NCBI GenBank assembly: GCA_051005235.1
Contig: JBPCJO010000001.1
Coordinates: forward strand, 1-9,600
Direction of reading: 5' to 3'
Length of the DNA: 9,600 bases
Source of the DNA: JALQXV01 sp051005235
GTDB lineage: Bacteria; Patescibacteriota; Saccharimonadia; Saccharimonadales; 2-12-FULL-41-12
Positions 1 through 6,014 of this stretch are shown here, piece by piece. A program made the translations under genes and the position numbers. Under the pieces are notes generated by a model, which did no database searches, had not been told where the DNA came from, and worked only from the letters and a program-made list of their open reading frames with translations. Within the stretch, counting starts at the first letter, position 1. Each line of letters opens with the position of its first letter.

Positions 1-935
1 CCCAGGGTCTGCCTCGTGTCGCAGAGTTGTTTGAAACTCGTTCTCCAAAGGGTAAAGCCTATCTTGCTGATATCCCAGGCAAAGTTGCCGCGTGGGAAGA
101 AGGTGATATTTACCACTTGCAGATCACCGACGATGACGCCAAGACATCTGAGCTGACCATCGGCGACAGAATCGTTCAAGTCGCTACCGGTACAGAAGTG
201 CAAGTAGGAGACGTAGTAGCCGCCGCCGAAGGTGGTGAAAGTCCATTAGTCGCTCCTGTTTCTGGTAAAGTTTCACTCACTAAAAAGGTGATCACGATTA
301 CGCCAGCTGGCCAAAGCACGATAAAGTACGAAATTCCAAGCTTTAAGCAAATACGCGTTAAAGACGGCGACACGGTTGTGGCTGGTCAACGGCTCACCAA
401 CGGTTCGATTAACCTACATGACTTAATGCGCCTGCAAGGTGTTGAAGCAACCCAGCGCTACATTATGAACGAAATTCTGCGAATTTTTGCCTCACAAGGC
501 CAGAACATTTCTGATAAGCACCTCGAAATCATTGTGCGCCAGATGTTCAGCCGTGTGCAAATCGAAGACGCTGGTGATAGCGAATTCGTTACCGGCGATA
601 TTGTCAGCAAATTGGCAGTAGTCGAAACAAACGAACGCTTAGTTGCCAAAAAGAAAGAACCAGCTGTCTACGAGCAGTTATTGCTGGGTATTACCAAAGC
701 TTCACTCAGTACCGACTCATTCCTCTCGGCCGCCTCGTTCCAAGACACTACTCGTGTCTTGATCGCTGCAGCCACCAGCGGTAAGGTTGACCATTTGTTT
801 GGTCTGAAAGAAAACGTTATTTTGGGGCGACGTATCCCGGTTGGTACTGGTTATCGCACTAAAGAGCAACTAGCCGAAGAGGCTCTACTTGCCGAAGAAG
901 TAGCCAATGCACCATATACCCCTTACGGTAGATAA
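1..935 (+). CDS. rpoC: DNA-directed RNA polymerase subunit beta', C-terminal part (partial)
   Basis: This is the 3' end of the largest RNA polymerase subunit, which helps form the catalytic centre and the DNA channel. The reading frame is open from the window edge (first whole codon at position 3) and gives about 310 residues, so the start lies upstream. The first residues read GLPRVAELFETRSPKG, a hallmark of the RpoC C-terminal region. Further family blocks follow in the expected order: HDLMRLQGVEATQRYIMNEI, ISDKHLEIIVRQM, LLGITKASLSTDSFLSAASF, TTRVL, and GLKENVILGRRIPVGTGY. The last roughly 25 residues after GTGY are a lineage-specific tail rich in Glu and Ala. A TAA stop ends the gene 120 bases before rpsL, the usual rpoBC-str arrangement. 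Identification is certain; only completeness is limited by the window. Confidence 0.98.
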   Translation, partial: QGLPRVAELFETRSPKGKAYLADIPGKVAAWEEGDIYHLQITDDDAKTSELTIGDRIVQVATGTEVQVGDVVAAAEGGESPLVAPVSGKVSLTKKVITITPAGQSTIKYEIPSFKQIRVKDGDTVVAGQRLTNGSINLHDLMRLQGVEATQRYIMNEILRIFASQGQNISDKHLEIIVRQMFSRVQIEDAGDSEFVTGDIVSKLAVVETNERLVAKKKEPAVYEQLLLGITKASLSTDSFLSAASFQDTTRVLIAAATSGKVDHLFGLKENVILGRRIPVGTGYRTKEQLAEEALLAEEVANAPYTPYGR

Positions 936-943
936 GCCGGACT

Positions 944-972
944 TTGCATTAGTTACGCAAAGCTGTTAAAAT
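944..972 (+). promoter_or_regulatory. Candidate extended -10 promoter for rpsL-rpsG-fusA
   Basis: A -10 hexamer TAAAAT (967-972, 5 of 6 matches to TATAAT) is preceded by TGT (964-966), giving an extended -10 element. A weak -35 TTGCAT (944-949) lies exactly 17 bases upstream. Transcription would start near 979, leaving a leader of about 77 bases before rpsL. The spacer also carries the inverted repeat CTTTGC (942-947) and GCAAAG (957-962). That repeat has no following T-run, so I do not call it a terminator. Read-through from rpoC is also likely. Confidence 0.5.
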
Positions 973-999
973 TAGTAAGTCAAAATAAGCAGTCCGAGC

Positions 1000-1024
1000 C
1001 GGGTCACAAAATGGCATAGACCCG
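1000..1024 (+). other. GC-rich leader hairpin upstream of rpsL
   Basis: CGGGTC (1000-1005) is perfectly complementary to GACCCG (1019-1024), with a 13-base loop. It falls inside the predicted rpsL leader. No T-run follows, so it is not an intrinsic terminator. A role in leader folding or autoregulation is inferred only. Confidence 0.4.
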
Positions 1025-1039
1025 CCGCAGCAGATTGCA

Positions 1040-1054
1040 GATTCTAGGAGAATC
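1040..1054 (+). promoter_or_regulatory. rpsL ribosome-binding site inside a perfect hairpin
   Basis: GATTCT (1040-1045) and AGAATC (1049-1054) are perfect inverted repeats around a 3-base AGG loop. The Shine-Dalgarno sequence AGGAG (1046-1050) occupies the loop and the start of the right arm, and the rpsL ATG follows one base later at 1056. This site also decides the start codon, because the upstream in-frame start at 1035 has no such element. Folding of the stem would partly hide the ribosome-binding site. Confidence 0.5.
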
Positions 1055-1055
1055 C

Positions 1056-1466
1056 ATGCCAACTATTAATCAATTAGTGCGCAAGCCTCGCGTAAAAAAA
1101 GCTAATAAGAGCAAGTCACCCTCACTACAACTTGTTGTAAACAATCTCAAAACGTCAAAGTATAAAAAGCCAGCACCATTTAAGCGTGGTGTTTGCGTAA
1201 AAGTTACTACTAAAACGCCAAAAAAACCCAACTCAGCACTTCGTAAAGTTGCTCGTGTCCGTCTTACCAACGGCGAAGAAGAGTGGGCATACATCGGCGG
1301 CGAAGGCCATAATTTACAAGAACACGCCGCGGTATTAATTCGTGGCGGTCGCGTAAAAGATCTACCTGGTGTGCGTTACCACATTGTTCGTGGTAACCTC
1401 GACCTCCAGGGCGTTCAAAATCGTAAGCAAGGCCGTTCTAAGTACGGTGCAAAGAAGGGGAACTAA
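1056..1466 (+). CDS. rpsL: 30S ribosomal protein S12
   Basis: S12 sits at the decoding centre of the small subunit and contributes to codon recognition fidelity. The protein has 136 residues starting MPTINQLVRKPR, the family's normal N-terminus. An upstream in-frame start at 1035 would add seven residues and is rejected, since AGGAG at 1046-1050 serves the ATG at 1056. Core motifs are present: KRGVC, TPKKPNSALRK (the lysine where streptomycin-resistance changes usually fall is wild type), YIGGEGHNLQEH, and RGGRVKDLPGVRYH. Relative to the 124-residue E. coli protein there is an insertion of about 12 residues (QLVVNNLKTSKYKKPAPF region) before KRGVC. This resembles the longer S12 of Gram-positive bacteria. 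It is first in a tight rpsL-rpsG-fusA unit. Confidence 0.97.
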   Translation: MPTINQLVRKPRVKKANKSKSPSLQLVVNNLKTSKYKKPAPFKRGVCVKVTTKTPKKPNSALRKVARVRLTNGEEEWAYIGGEGHNLQEHAAVLIRGGRVKDLPGVRYHIVRGNLDLQGVQNRKQGRSKYGAKKGN

Positions 1467-1469
1467 GCC

Positions 1470-1949
1470 ATGCCTCGTAAAGTCACCAAAACCCTCATCC
1501 GTGATATTAAGCCAGACCGCCGCTATGACAGTGTCCCGGTACAACGTCTTATCAACCGCGTTATGCGACATGGTAAAAAGCAAATGGCTGAACGGCTGGT
1601 TTATAACGGCCTTGAAAAAGCCGCTTCTCGGCTAAAAGTCGACAATCCGCTTGACGTATTTGACCAAGCCATGAAGAATATCCAGCCGCACCTCGAGACT
1701 CGCTCCCGCCGTGTAGGTGGTGCCAACTATCAGATTCCATTTGAAGTTAAAGGCCAGCGCCAAAATCACCTCACCATGATGTGGTTTGTAGCTGCTGCCC
1801 GCAGCCGAAAAGGCATGAGCATGGAAGACCGTCTGTGCCTCGAAATAATGGACGCCTATAACAATACCGGTACAGCTGTTAAAAAACGCGAAGATGCGCA
1901 TAAGATGGCCGATGCTAACCGAGCTTTTGCTCACTTTGCACGGTATTAA
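1470..1949 (+). CDS. rpsG: 30S ribosomal protein S7
   Basis: S7 is a primary 16S rRNA-binding protein that nucleates assembly of the 30S head and lies near the E site. The 159-residue product matches the family end to end: MPRKV at the start, an RLINRVMRHGKK block, RRVGGANYQIPFEV (about residues 79-93), and a C-terminal AVKKREDAHKMADANRAFAHFARY-like segment. It starts three bases after the rpsL stop, with AAGGGG at the end of rpsL as ribosome-binding site. In E. coli, S7 represses its operon by binding a roughly 100-base spacer between rpsL and rpsG. Here that spacer is essentially absent, so that mode of autoregulation cannot operate in the same form. Confidence 0.97.
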   Translation: MPRKVTKTLIRDIKPDRRYDSVPVQRLINRVMRHGKKQMAERLVYNGLEKAASRLKVDNPLDVFDQAMKNIQPHLETRSRRVGGANYQIPFEVKGQRQNHLTMMWFVAAARSRKGMSMEDRLCLEIMDAYNNTGTAVKKREDAHKMADANRAFAHFARY

Positions 1950-1952
1950 ATT

Positions 1953-4037
1953 ATGGCTAAAAAAACCCCAATCGATAAAATTAGAAATATTGGCATTATC
2001 GCCCATATTGACGCTGGTAAAACTACAACTACCGAAGGTATTTTGTATCGCACCGGCTTAAAGCATAAAATCGGTGCCGTCCACGAAGGCGGAACTACCA
2101 CAGACTGGATGGCTCAAGAGCGTGAACGTGGTATTACTATCGTGTCGGCCGCGGTTACCTGTGCCTGGAAAGATCATCAAATTAACATTATTGATACCCC
2201 AGGCCACATTGACTTTACGGTTGAAGTACAGCGTTCATTGCGTGTCCTTGACGGTGCTATTACCGTATTTGACGGCAAAATGGGCGTTGAATCCCAGTCA
2301 GAGACCGTTTGGCGCCAAGCCGACGGCTACAACGTGCCTCGTATCTGTTTTATCAACAAAATCAACCAAACTGGTGGCGATTTTTACAAGTCACTTGATT
2401 CTATCCACGCCCGTCTAACCAAGCGTGCCTTCCCGGTACACTTACCGATTGGCTTCGAACAGAGCATCAACGGCATTATCGATCTTGTTAACATGAAGTC
2501 CTACACCTACAAAGACTTTACCGATAAATCAGTTGTAGAAGGTGAAATTCCTGATGACATGCTAGAAAAAGCTAAACGATACCGCAGTTTACTTATCGAA
2601 AACGCAGTTGCTGAAGACGAAGCTATCTTAGAGAAATACTTCGAAGTTGGCGAAGAAGGCCTGAGCGAGACCGAAATCCGCCAAGCCATCCGTTCCGCAG
2701 TCTTAACCGGTGCATTCTTTATTGTGTCTGGTGGTGACGGCCGCGGTGTTATTGTCGAAAAACTACTCGACATCGCGACAGAGTTTTTGCCAAGCCCACT
2801 CGATCGTGGCAGCACCTGGGGAACCCATCCTAAAACCGGCGAAGAAGTCGAACGTAAGCCAGCCGAAGACCAGCCGCTTGCCGGATTGGCCTTTAAAATT
2901 ACGACTGACCCATTTGTCGGTAAGTTGGCGTACTTCCGTGTTTACTCCGGTAAATTAGTGGCCGGCAGCTATGTGTATAACAGTTCATCAGGCGAAAAAG
3001 AGCGGATTGGACGAATCGTTCGTATGCAAGCCGATAAGCGCGAAGACGTTACCGAAGTTGTAGCCGGTGATATCGCTGCTATCGTAGGTCTTAAAGCTAC
3101 TACCACTGGTCACACTCTCTGCGACCAAAACAACCAGATTATCCTTGAATCAATTAATTTCCCCGATCCTCCCGTATCAATTTCGATTGAGCCAAAAACC
3201 AAGTCTGACCAAGAAAAGATGAGCCTGGCGCTGCAGCGTTTAGCCGAAGAAGACCCAACCTTCCGTATCCGCGTAGACGATGAAACCGGCCAGACCATCA
3301 TTAGTGGTATGGGCGAGCTACACCTCGAAATCTTAGTTGACCGTATGAAACGCGAGTTTACCGTCGAAGCCAACATCGGCCAACCACAGGTGGCTTACCG
3401 CGAAACAATCCGTAAAGATAACGTCGAAGCCGAAGGGAAGTTTGTTAAACAGTCCGGCGGACGCGGTCAGTACGGCCACGTTGTGTTTAAGGTCTCCCAA
3501 AACGAGCCCGGCGAAGGCCTAGAGTTTATTAACTCTATCAAAGGTGGCTCTATCCCGAGTGAGTACATTAAGCCGGTCGAAGAAGGCGTCAAAGAAGCCA
3601 TGACCAGTGGGGTGTTAGCCGGCTATCCGGTAGTTGATCTTAAAGTAGAACTATTTGACGGCAGTTATCACGATGTTGACTCCAACGAAATGGCCTTTAA
3701 AATTGCCGGCTCAATGGGCCTAAAAGAAGCCATTAGAAACGCCAGCCCCGTACTACTTGAACCGATCATGAAAGTTGTGGCCGTAACACCAGAAGAGTTT
3801 ATGGGTGATGTCATTGGTAGTCTCAACTCCAAGCGCGGCCGCATCGAAGCCATGGACGACCTCGCTAACGGCATCAAACAAATTACCTCATTCGTACCTC
3901 TAGGTGAAATGTTCGGTTATACGACCGAGCTACGTAGTTCTACCCAAGGCCGAGCCAGCTCTAGTATGGAGCTTGACCACTACGCCGACGTGCCAGGCCA
4001 TGTCACCGAAGCGATTGTTGCCAAAAACGGTAAGTAG
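1953..4037 (+). CDS. fusA: Elongation factor G with an altered G4 motif
   Basis: EF-G is the GTPase that drives translocation of tRNA and mRNA and, with RRF, ribosome recycling. The 694-residue protein has all five domains. G1 is AHIDAGKT (17-24), switch I ends RGITI (59-63), and G3 is DTPGH (81-85). Domain IV has SGGRGQYGHVVF (501-512) and the tip loop GSYHDVDS with His573, followed by the LLEPIMKV block of domain V. Two base-binding motifs deviate. G4 reads NKIN (135-138) where nearly all translational GTPases have NKxD, and the G5 region reads SGGD (259-262) where EF-G usually has SA followed two residues later by Lys. The start is three bases after the rpsG stop. I see no Shine-Dalgarno sequence in the preceding 20 bases, so translational coupling to rpsG is inferred. 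Its place in the str operon and full length argue that it is the housekeeping EF-G. Confidence 0.96.
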   Translation: MAKKTPIDKIRNIGIIAHIDAGKTTTTEGILYRTGLKHKIGAVHEGGTTTDWMAQERERGITIVSAAVTCAWKDHQINIIDTPGHIDFTVEVQRSLRVLDGAITVFDGKMGVESQSETVWRQADGYNVPRICFINKINQTGGDFYKSLDSIHARLTKRAFPVHLPIGFEQSINGIIDLVNMKSYTYKDFTDKSVVEGEIPDDMLEKAKRYRSLLIENAVAEDEAILEKYFEVGEEGLSETEIRQAIRSAVLTGAFFIVSGGDGRGVIVEKLLDIATEFLPSPLDRGSTWGTHPKTGEEVERKPAEDQPLAGLAFKITTDPFVGKLAYFRVYSGKLVAGSYVYNSSSGEKERIGRIVRMQADKREDVTEVVAGDIAAIVGLKATTTGHTLCDQNNQIILESINFPDPPVSISIEPKTKSDQEKMSLALQRLAEEDPTFRIRVDDETGQTIISGMGELHLEILVDRMKREFTVEANIGQPQVAYRETIRKDNVEAEGKFVKQSGGRGQYGHVVFKVSQNEPGEGLEFINSIKGGSIPSEYIKPVEEGVKEAMTSGVLAGYPVVDLKVELFDGSYHDVDSNEMAFKIAGSMGLKEAIRNASPVLLEPIMKVVAVTPEEFMGDVIGSLNSKRGRIEAMDDLANGIKQITSFVPLGEMFGYTTELRSSTQGRASSSMELDHYADVPGHVTEAIVAKNGK

Positions 4038-4040
4038 TTT

Positions 4041-4053
4041 AGTTATAATAACT
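4041..4053. repeat. Short perfect inverted repeat after fusA
   Basis: AGTTAT (4041-4046) and ATAACT (4048-4053) flank a single A, just after the fusA stop. It contains a TATAAT string (4044-4049), but no suitable -35 lies 16-18 bases upstream. No T-run follows, so it is not an obvious terminator. It may be a protein-binding site or chance in AT-rich sequence. Confidence 0.35.
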
Positions 4054-4054
4054 C

Positions 4055-4083
4055 TTTACAAACAGCTGTAAACCCGCTAAGAT
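4055..4083 (+). promoter_or_regulatory. Candidate tuf promoter
   Basis: TTTACA (4055-4060, 5 of 6 to TTGACA) and TAAGAT (4078-4083, 4 of 6 to TATAAT) are spaced by 17 bases. Transcription would begin near 4090, giving a leader of about 80 bases. The -35 itself is the left arm of an inverted repeat, TTTACA and TGTAAA (4067-4072). An extra promoter inside the str operon for tuf is common in bacteria; this one is predicted from sequence only. Confidence 0.5.
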
Positions 4084-4122
4084 TGATTGGTACATTATGT
4101 GTGAGCATCGTATTTCCTATGC

Positions 4123-4136
4123 TTGTATGTATACAA
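4123..4136. repeat. Palindromic element in the tuf leader
   Basis: TTGTAT (4123-4128) and ATACAA (4131-4136) form an inverted repeat with a 2-base centre (GT), about 35 bases before the tuf start and downstream of the predicted transcription start. The 2-base centre is too short for an RNA loop without opening the inner pairs. A DNA-binding site is the likelier reading if it is functional at all. Confidence 0.35.
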
Positions 4137-4169
4137 ATAAATTAAGATTTAACTTAGGAGCTATACCTT

Positions 4170-5354
4170 ATGGCAGATACATTTGACCGCAGTAAGCCGC
4201 ACGTAAACGTCGGCACCATGGGACACGTTGACCACGGTAAAACTACATTAACCGCAGCGATTACCCACGTTCTTGCAAAGAAACTTCCCAGCAAAGTAAA
4301 CGTTGCTAAAAATTACGACGAAATTGATAACGCTCCAGAGGAGAAGGCTCGTGGTATTACCATTGCAACTTCTCACCAGGAGTACGAGTCAGAAAAGCGC
4401 CACTATGCCCACGTCGACATGCCTGGTCACGCCGACTATGTTAAAAACATGATCACCGGTGCAGCACAGATTGACGGTGCCATCCTTGTGGTTGGTGCCA
4501 ACGATGGTCCGCTGCCACAAACCCGTGAGCACGTATTGCTTGCTCGCCAGGTTGGTGTACCAACTATCCTTGTTTTCATGAACAAGATGGATCTTGCCGA
4601 TCCAGAACTCGTCGAACTCGTCGAAATGGACATTCGTGAACTGCTTGCTAAGAACGGCTTTGACGAAGATGCTCCAATCACCAAGGGTTCAGCTACCAAG
4701 GCTCTCGAAGGCGATGCTGCTTCCGAAGACGCTATCATGGAACTCATCAAGGCTATGGACGACTTTATTCCAGAACCAAAGCGCGAACTCGACAAGCCCT
4801 TCTTAATGCCAATCGAAGATGTCTTCTCTATCAAGGGTCGCGGTACGGTTGCTACCGGACGTATCGAAACCGGAGTTGTAAAGGTCAACGAAGAAATCGA
4901 GATCATCGGTATCCGCGAACCGCGCAAAGCAGTCGTTACTGGCATCGAAGCATTTAAAAAGCAGCTCGACCAAGGCCAAGCCGGCGACAACGCAGGCGTA
5001 CTGCTTCGTGGTATTGAGCGCGACGACATCGAACGCGGCCAGGTTATCGCCAAGCCAGGTTCAGTCAAACCTCACACCGAATTCGACGCCGAAGTCTACA
5101 TTCTTAAAAAAGAAGAGGGCGGTCGACATACTCCATTCTTCAAGGGTTACAAACCACAGTTTTACTTCCGTACCACTGACGTAACCGGCGAAGTCGAACT
5201 CCCAGCCGACAAAGAAATGGTTATGCCAGGCGACACCATAACTTTTAAAGTTAAGCTGCTCGCCCCAATTGCCATGGAACAAGGTCTGCGCTTCGCTATC
5301 CGCGAAGGTGGTCGTACGGTTGGTGCCGGTGTTGTTACCAAGATTAATAAATAG
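4170..5354 (+). CDS. tuf: Elongation factor Tu
   Basis: EF-Tu delivers aminoacyl-tRNA to the ribosomal A site as a GTP-bound ternary complex. The product has 394 residues, the usual length. The GTPase domain shows G1 GHVDHGKT (18-25), switch I EEKARGITI, G3 DMPGH (83-87), a canonical G4 NKMD (138-141), and G5 GSATK (173-177). Domains 2 and 3 carry the expected blocks, including GRGTVATGRIE, GVLLRGIERDDIERGQV, GGRHTPFFKGYKPQFYFRT and a C-terminal REGGRTVGAGVV. One mild oddity is Met84 in DMPGH, where most bacteria have Cys and actinobacteria and archaea often have Ala. The start at 4170 is supported by TAGGAG (4155-4160) at 9 bases. The gene is followed at once by a strong terminator, so tuf appears to end its transcript. 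Confidence 0.98.
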   Translation: MADTFDRSKPHVNVGTMGHVDHGKTTLTAAITHVLAKKLPSKVNVAKNYDEIDNAPEEKARGITIATSHQEYESEKRHYAHVDMPGHADYVKNMITGAAQIDGAILVVGANDGPLPQTREHVLLARQVGVPTILVFMNKMDLADPELVELVEMDIRELLAKNGFDEDAPITKGSATKALEGDAASEDAIMELIKAMDDFIPEPKRELDKPFLMPIEDVFSIKGRGTVATGRIETGVVKVNEEIEIIGIREPRKAVVTGIEAFKKQLDQGQAGDNAGVLLRGIERDDIERGQVIAKPGSVKPHTEFDAEVYILKKEEGGRHTPFFKGYKPQFYFRTTDVTGEVELPADKEMVMPGDTITFKVKLLAPIAMEQGLRFAIREGGRTVGAGVVTKINK

Positions 5355-5378
5355 TCTTTTATATCAGCATAGTTACCA

Positions 5379-5410
5379 AAAGAGCCTCAACAATGAGGCT
5401 CTTTCTTATT
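5379..5410 (+). terminator. Rho-independent terminator after tuf
   Basis: AAAGAGCCTCA (5379-5389) pairs perfectly over 11 bases with TGAGGCTCTTT (5394-5404) around an ACAA loop, and a T-rich stretch (TTTCTTATT, 5402-5410) follows. It lies 24 bases after the tuf stop. It should end the rpsL-rpsG-fusA-tuf transcripts and separate them from rpsJ. Confidence 0.9.
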
Positions 5411-5421
5411 GTCAAATAATC

Positions 5422-5430
5422 TGTTACAAT
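5422..5430 (+). promoter_or_regulatory. Extended -10 promoter for rpsJ
   Basis: TGT followed directly by TACAAT (5425-5430, 5 of 6 to TATAAT) forms an extended -10 element just after the tuf terminator. There is no convincing -35 at the right distance, since TTGTCA at 5409-5414 is only 10 bases upstream. Transcription would start near 5437. The roughly 90-base leader before rpsJ can form two mutually exclusive small hairpins: CGTTT with AAACG (5466-5480), or GCAA with TTGC (5473-5484). A promoter is needed here because of the upstream terminator. Confidence 0.55.
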
Positions 5431-5525
5431 AAGCAAATCAACAATAAATAGTGCTGACTAAAACTCGTTTCTGCAAAACGTTGCGAGGTTACAGCAAACA
5501 GCGAGAGCTGGAAGGAATATCACCT

Positions 5526-5864
5526 ATGGCAGAAGCCGCAGTCCCCAAAAAACCCGATGGTAAGCAACGAATCCGAATTCGTTTGAAAGCCTACGACCAT
5601 AAAGTAATCGACCAGTCTGCCAAGCAGATCGTTGACACGGCGTTACGAACCGGAGCGACTATTGCCGGGCCAGTACCGTTGCCAACTCGCCGTAGTACAT
5701 TCACAGTGGTTAAAAGCCCGCATGTTTACAAAAAAGGGCGCGAGCAATTTGAGATGCGCGTCCACAAACGTTTGATCGACGTACTAGAGCCAACTCCAAA
5801 AACGATTGATTCTTTAATGAATCTTAGTCTTCCAGCCGGCTGCGACGCCGAAATTAAAATGTAG
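5526..5864 (+). CDS. rpsJ: 30S ribosomal protein S10 (NusE)
   Basis: S10 is a head protein of the small subunit and, as NusE, also takes part in antitermination complexes with NusB and NusG. The chosen ATG gives 112 residues. It is preceded by GAAGGA (5511-5516) at 9 bases, and the family's conserved start of the fold, QRIRIRLKAYDHKVIDQS, begins at residue 14. An in-frame GTG at 5451 would add 25 residues unlike any S10 N-terminus and is rejected. Other conserved blocks are GPVPLPTRRSTFTVVKSPHV (48-67), EQFEMRVHKRLIDVLEPTPKT (73-93) and the C-terminal LPAGCDAEIKM. The short extra N-terminus (MAEAAVPKKPDG) exceeds the E. coli form by roughly ten residues. Unusually, it is separated from rplC by two unrelated genes. 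Confidence 0.96.
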   Translation: MAEAAVPKKPDGKQRIRIRLKAYDHKVIDQSAKQIVDTALRTGATIAGPVPLPTRRSTFTVVKSPHVYKKGREQFEMRVHKRLIDVLEPTPKTIDSLMNLSLPAGCDAEIKM

Positions 5865-5914
5865 ACATCGCGCTAAAAATAGTACCACCAGCTGACACAT
5901 ATTATATAAACTAG

Positions 5915-5943
5915 TTGACTCTTATAGTAAAGTATGATATAAT
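5915..5943 (+). promoter_or_regulatory. Near-consensus sigma-70-type promoter
   Basis: TTGACT (5915-5920, 5 of 6) and a perfect TATAAT (5938-5943) are spaced by 17 bases, and TGA (5935-5937) adds an extended -10 element. It is the best promoter match in the window. Transcription should begin at about 5950, only some 10 bases before a terminator hairpin and about 65 bases before the membrane protein gene. Confidence 0.85.
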
Positions 5944-5958
5944 GCCTCTATAAAGCTG

Positions 5959-5999
5959 AAAGTTAGCAGGGAGCTCAATTCTGTGCTAACTTTTTTTTT
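5959..5999 (+). terminator. Intrinsic terminator or attenuator just after the promoter
   Basis: AAAGTTAGCA (5959-5968) pairs over 10 bases with TGCTAACTTT (5984-5993), with a 15-base loop, and the run of nine T (5991-5999) directly overlaps and follows the right arm. This is a classic Rho-independent terminator. It is the first one downstream of rpsJ, so it may end the rpsJ transcript. Because it also lies 10 to 50 bases after a strong promoter start, it would either create a short RNA of about 50 bases or attenuate expression of the next gene. That gene's ribosome-binding site (CGGAG, 6001-6005) starts right after the T-run. Confidence 0.8.
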
Positions 6000-6014
6000 A
6001 CGGAGTTATTAACG

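Noticed and set aside
942..962. CTTTGC/GCAAAG hairpin after rpoC as a terminator
   Set aside because: The stem is only six pairs with a nine-base loop, and no T-run follows; it overlaps the predicted rpsL promoter instead.
4044..4049. TATAAT as a second tuf promoter
   Set aside because: No acceptable -35 hexamer at 16-18 bases upstream and no TGn extension.
4436..5068. A 210-codon open frame on the - strand within tuf
   Set aside because: It is fully antisense to EF-Tu, Ser-rich and low in complexity, with no family likeness; a codon-bias shadow.
5451..5525. A GTG start for rpsJ 25 codons upstream
   Set aside because: The added residues match no S10 N-terminus, while the ATG at 5526 has GAAGGA at a good distance.
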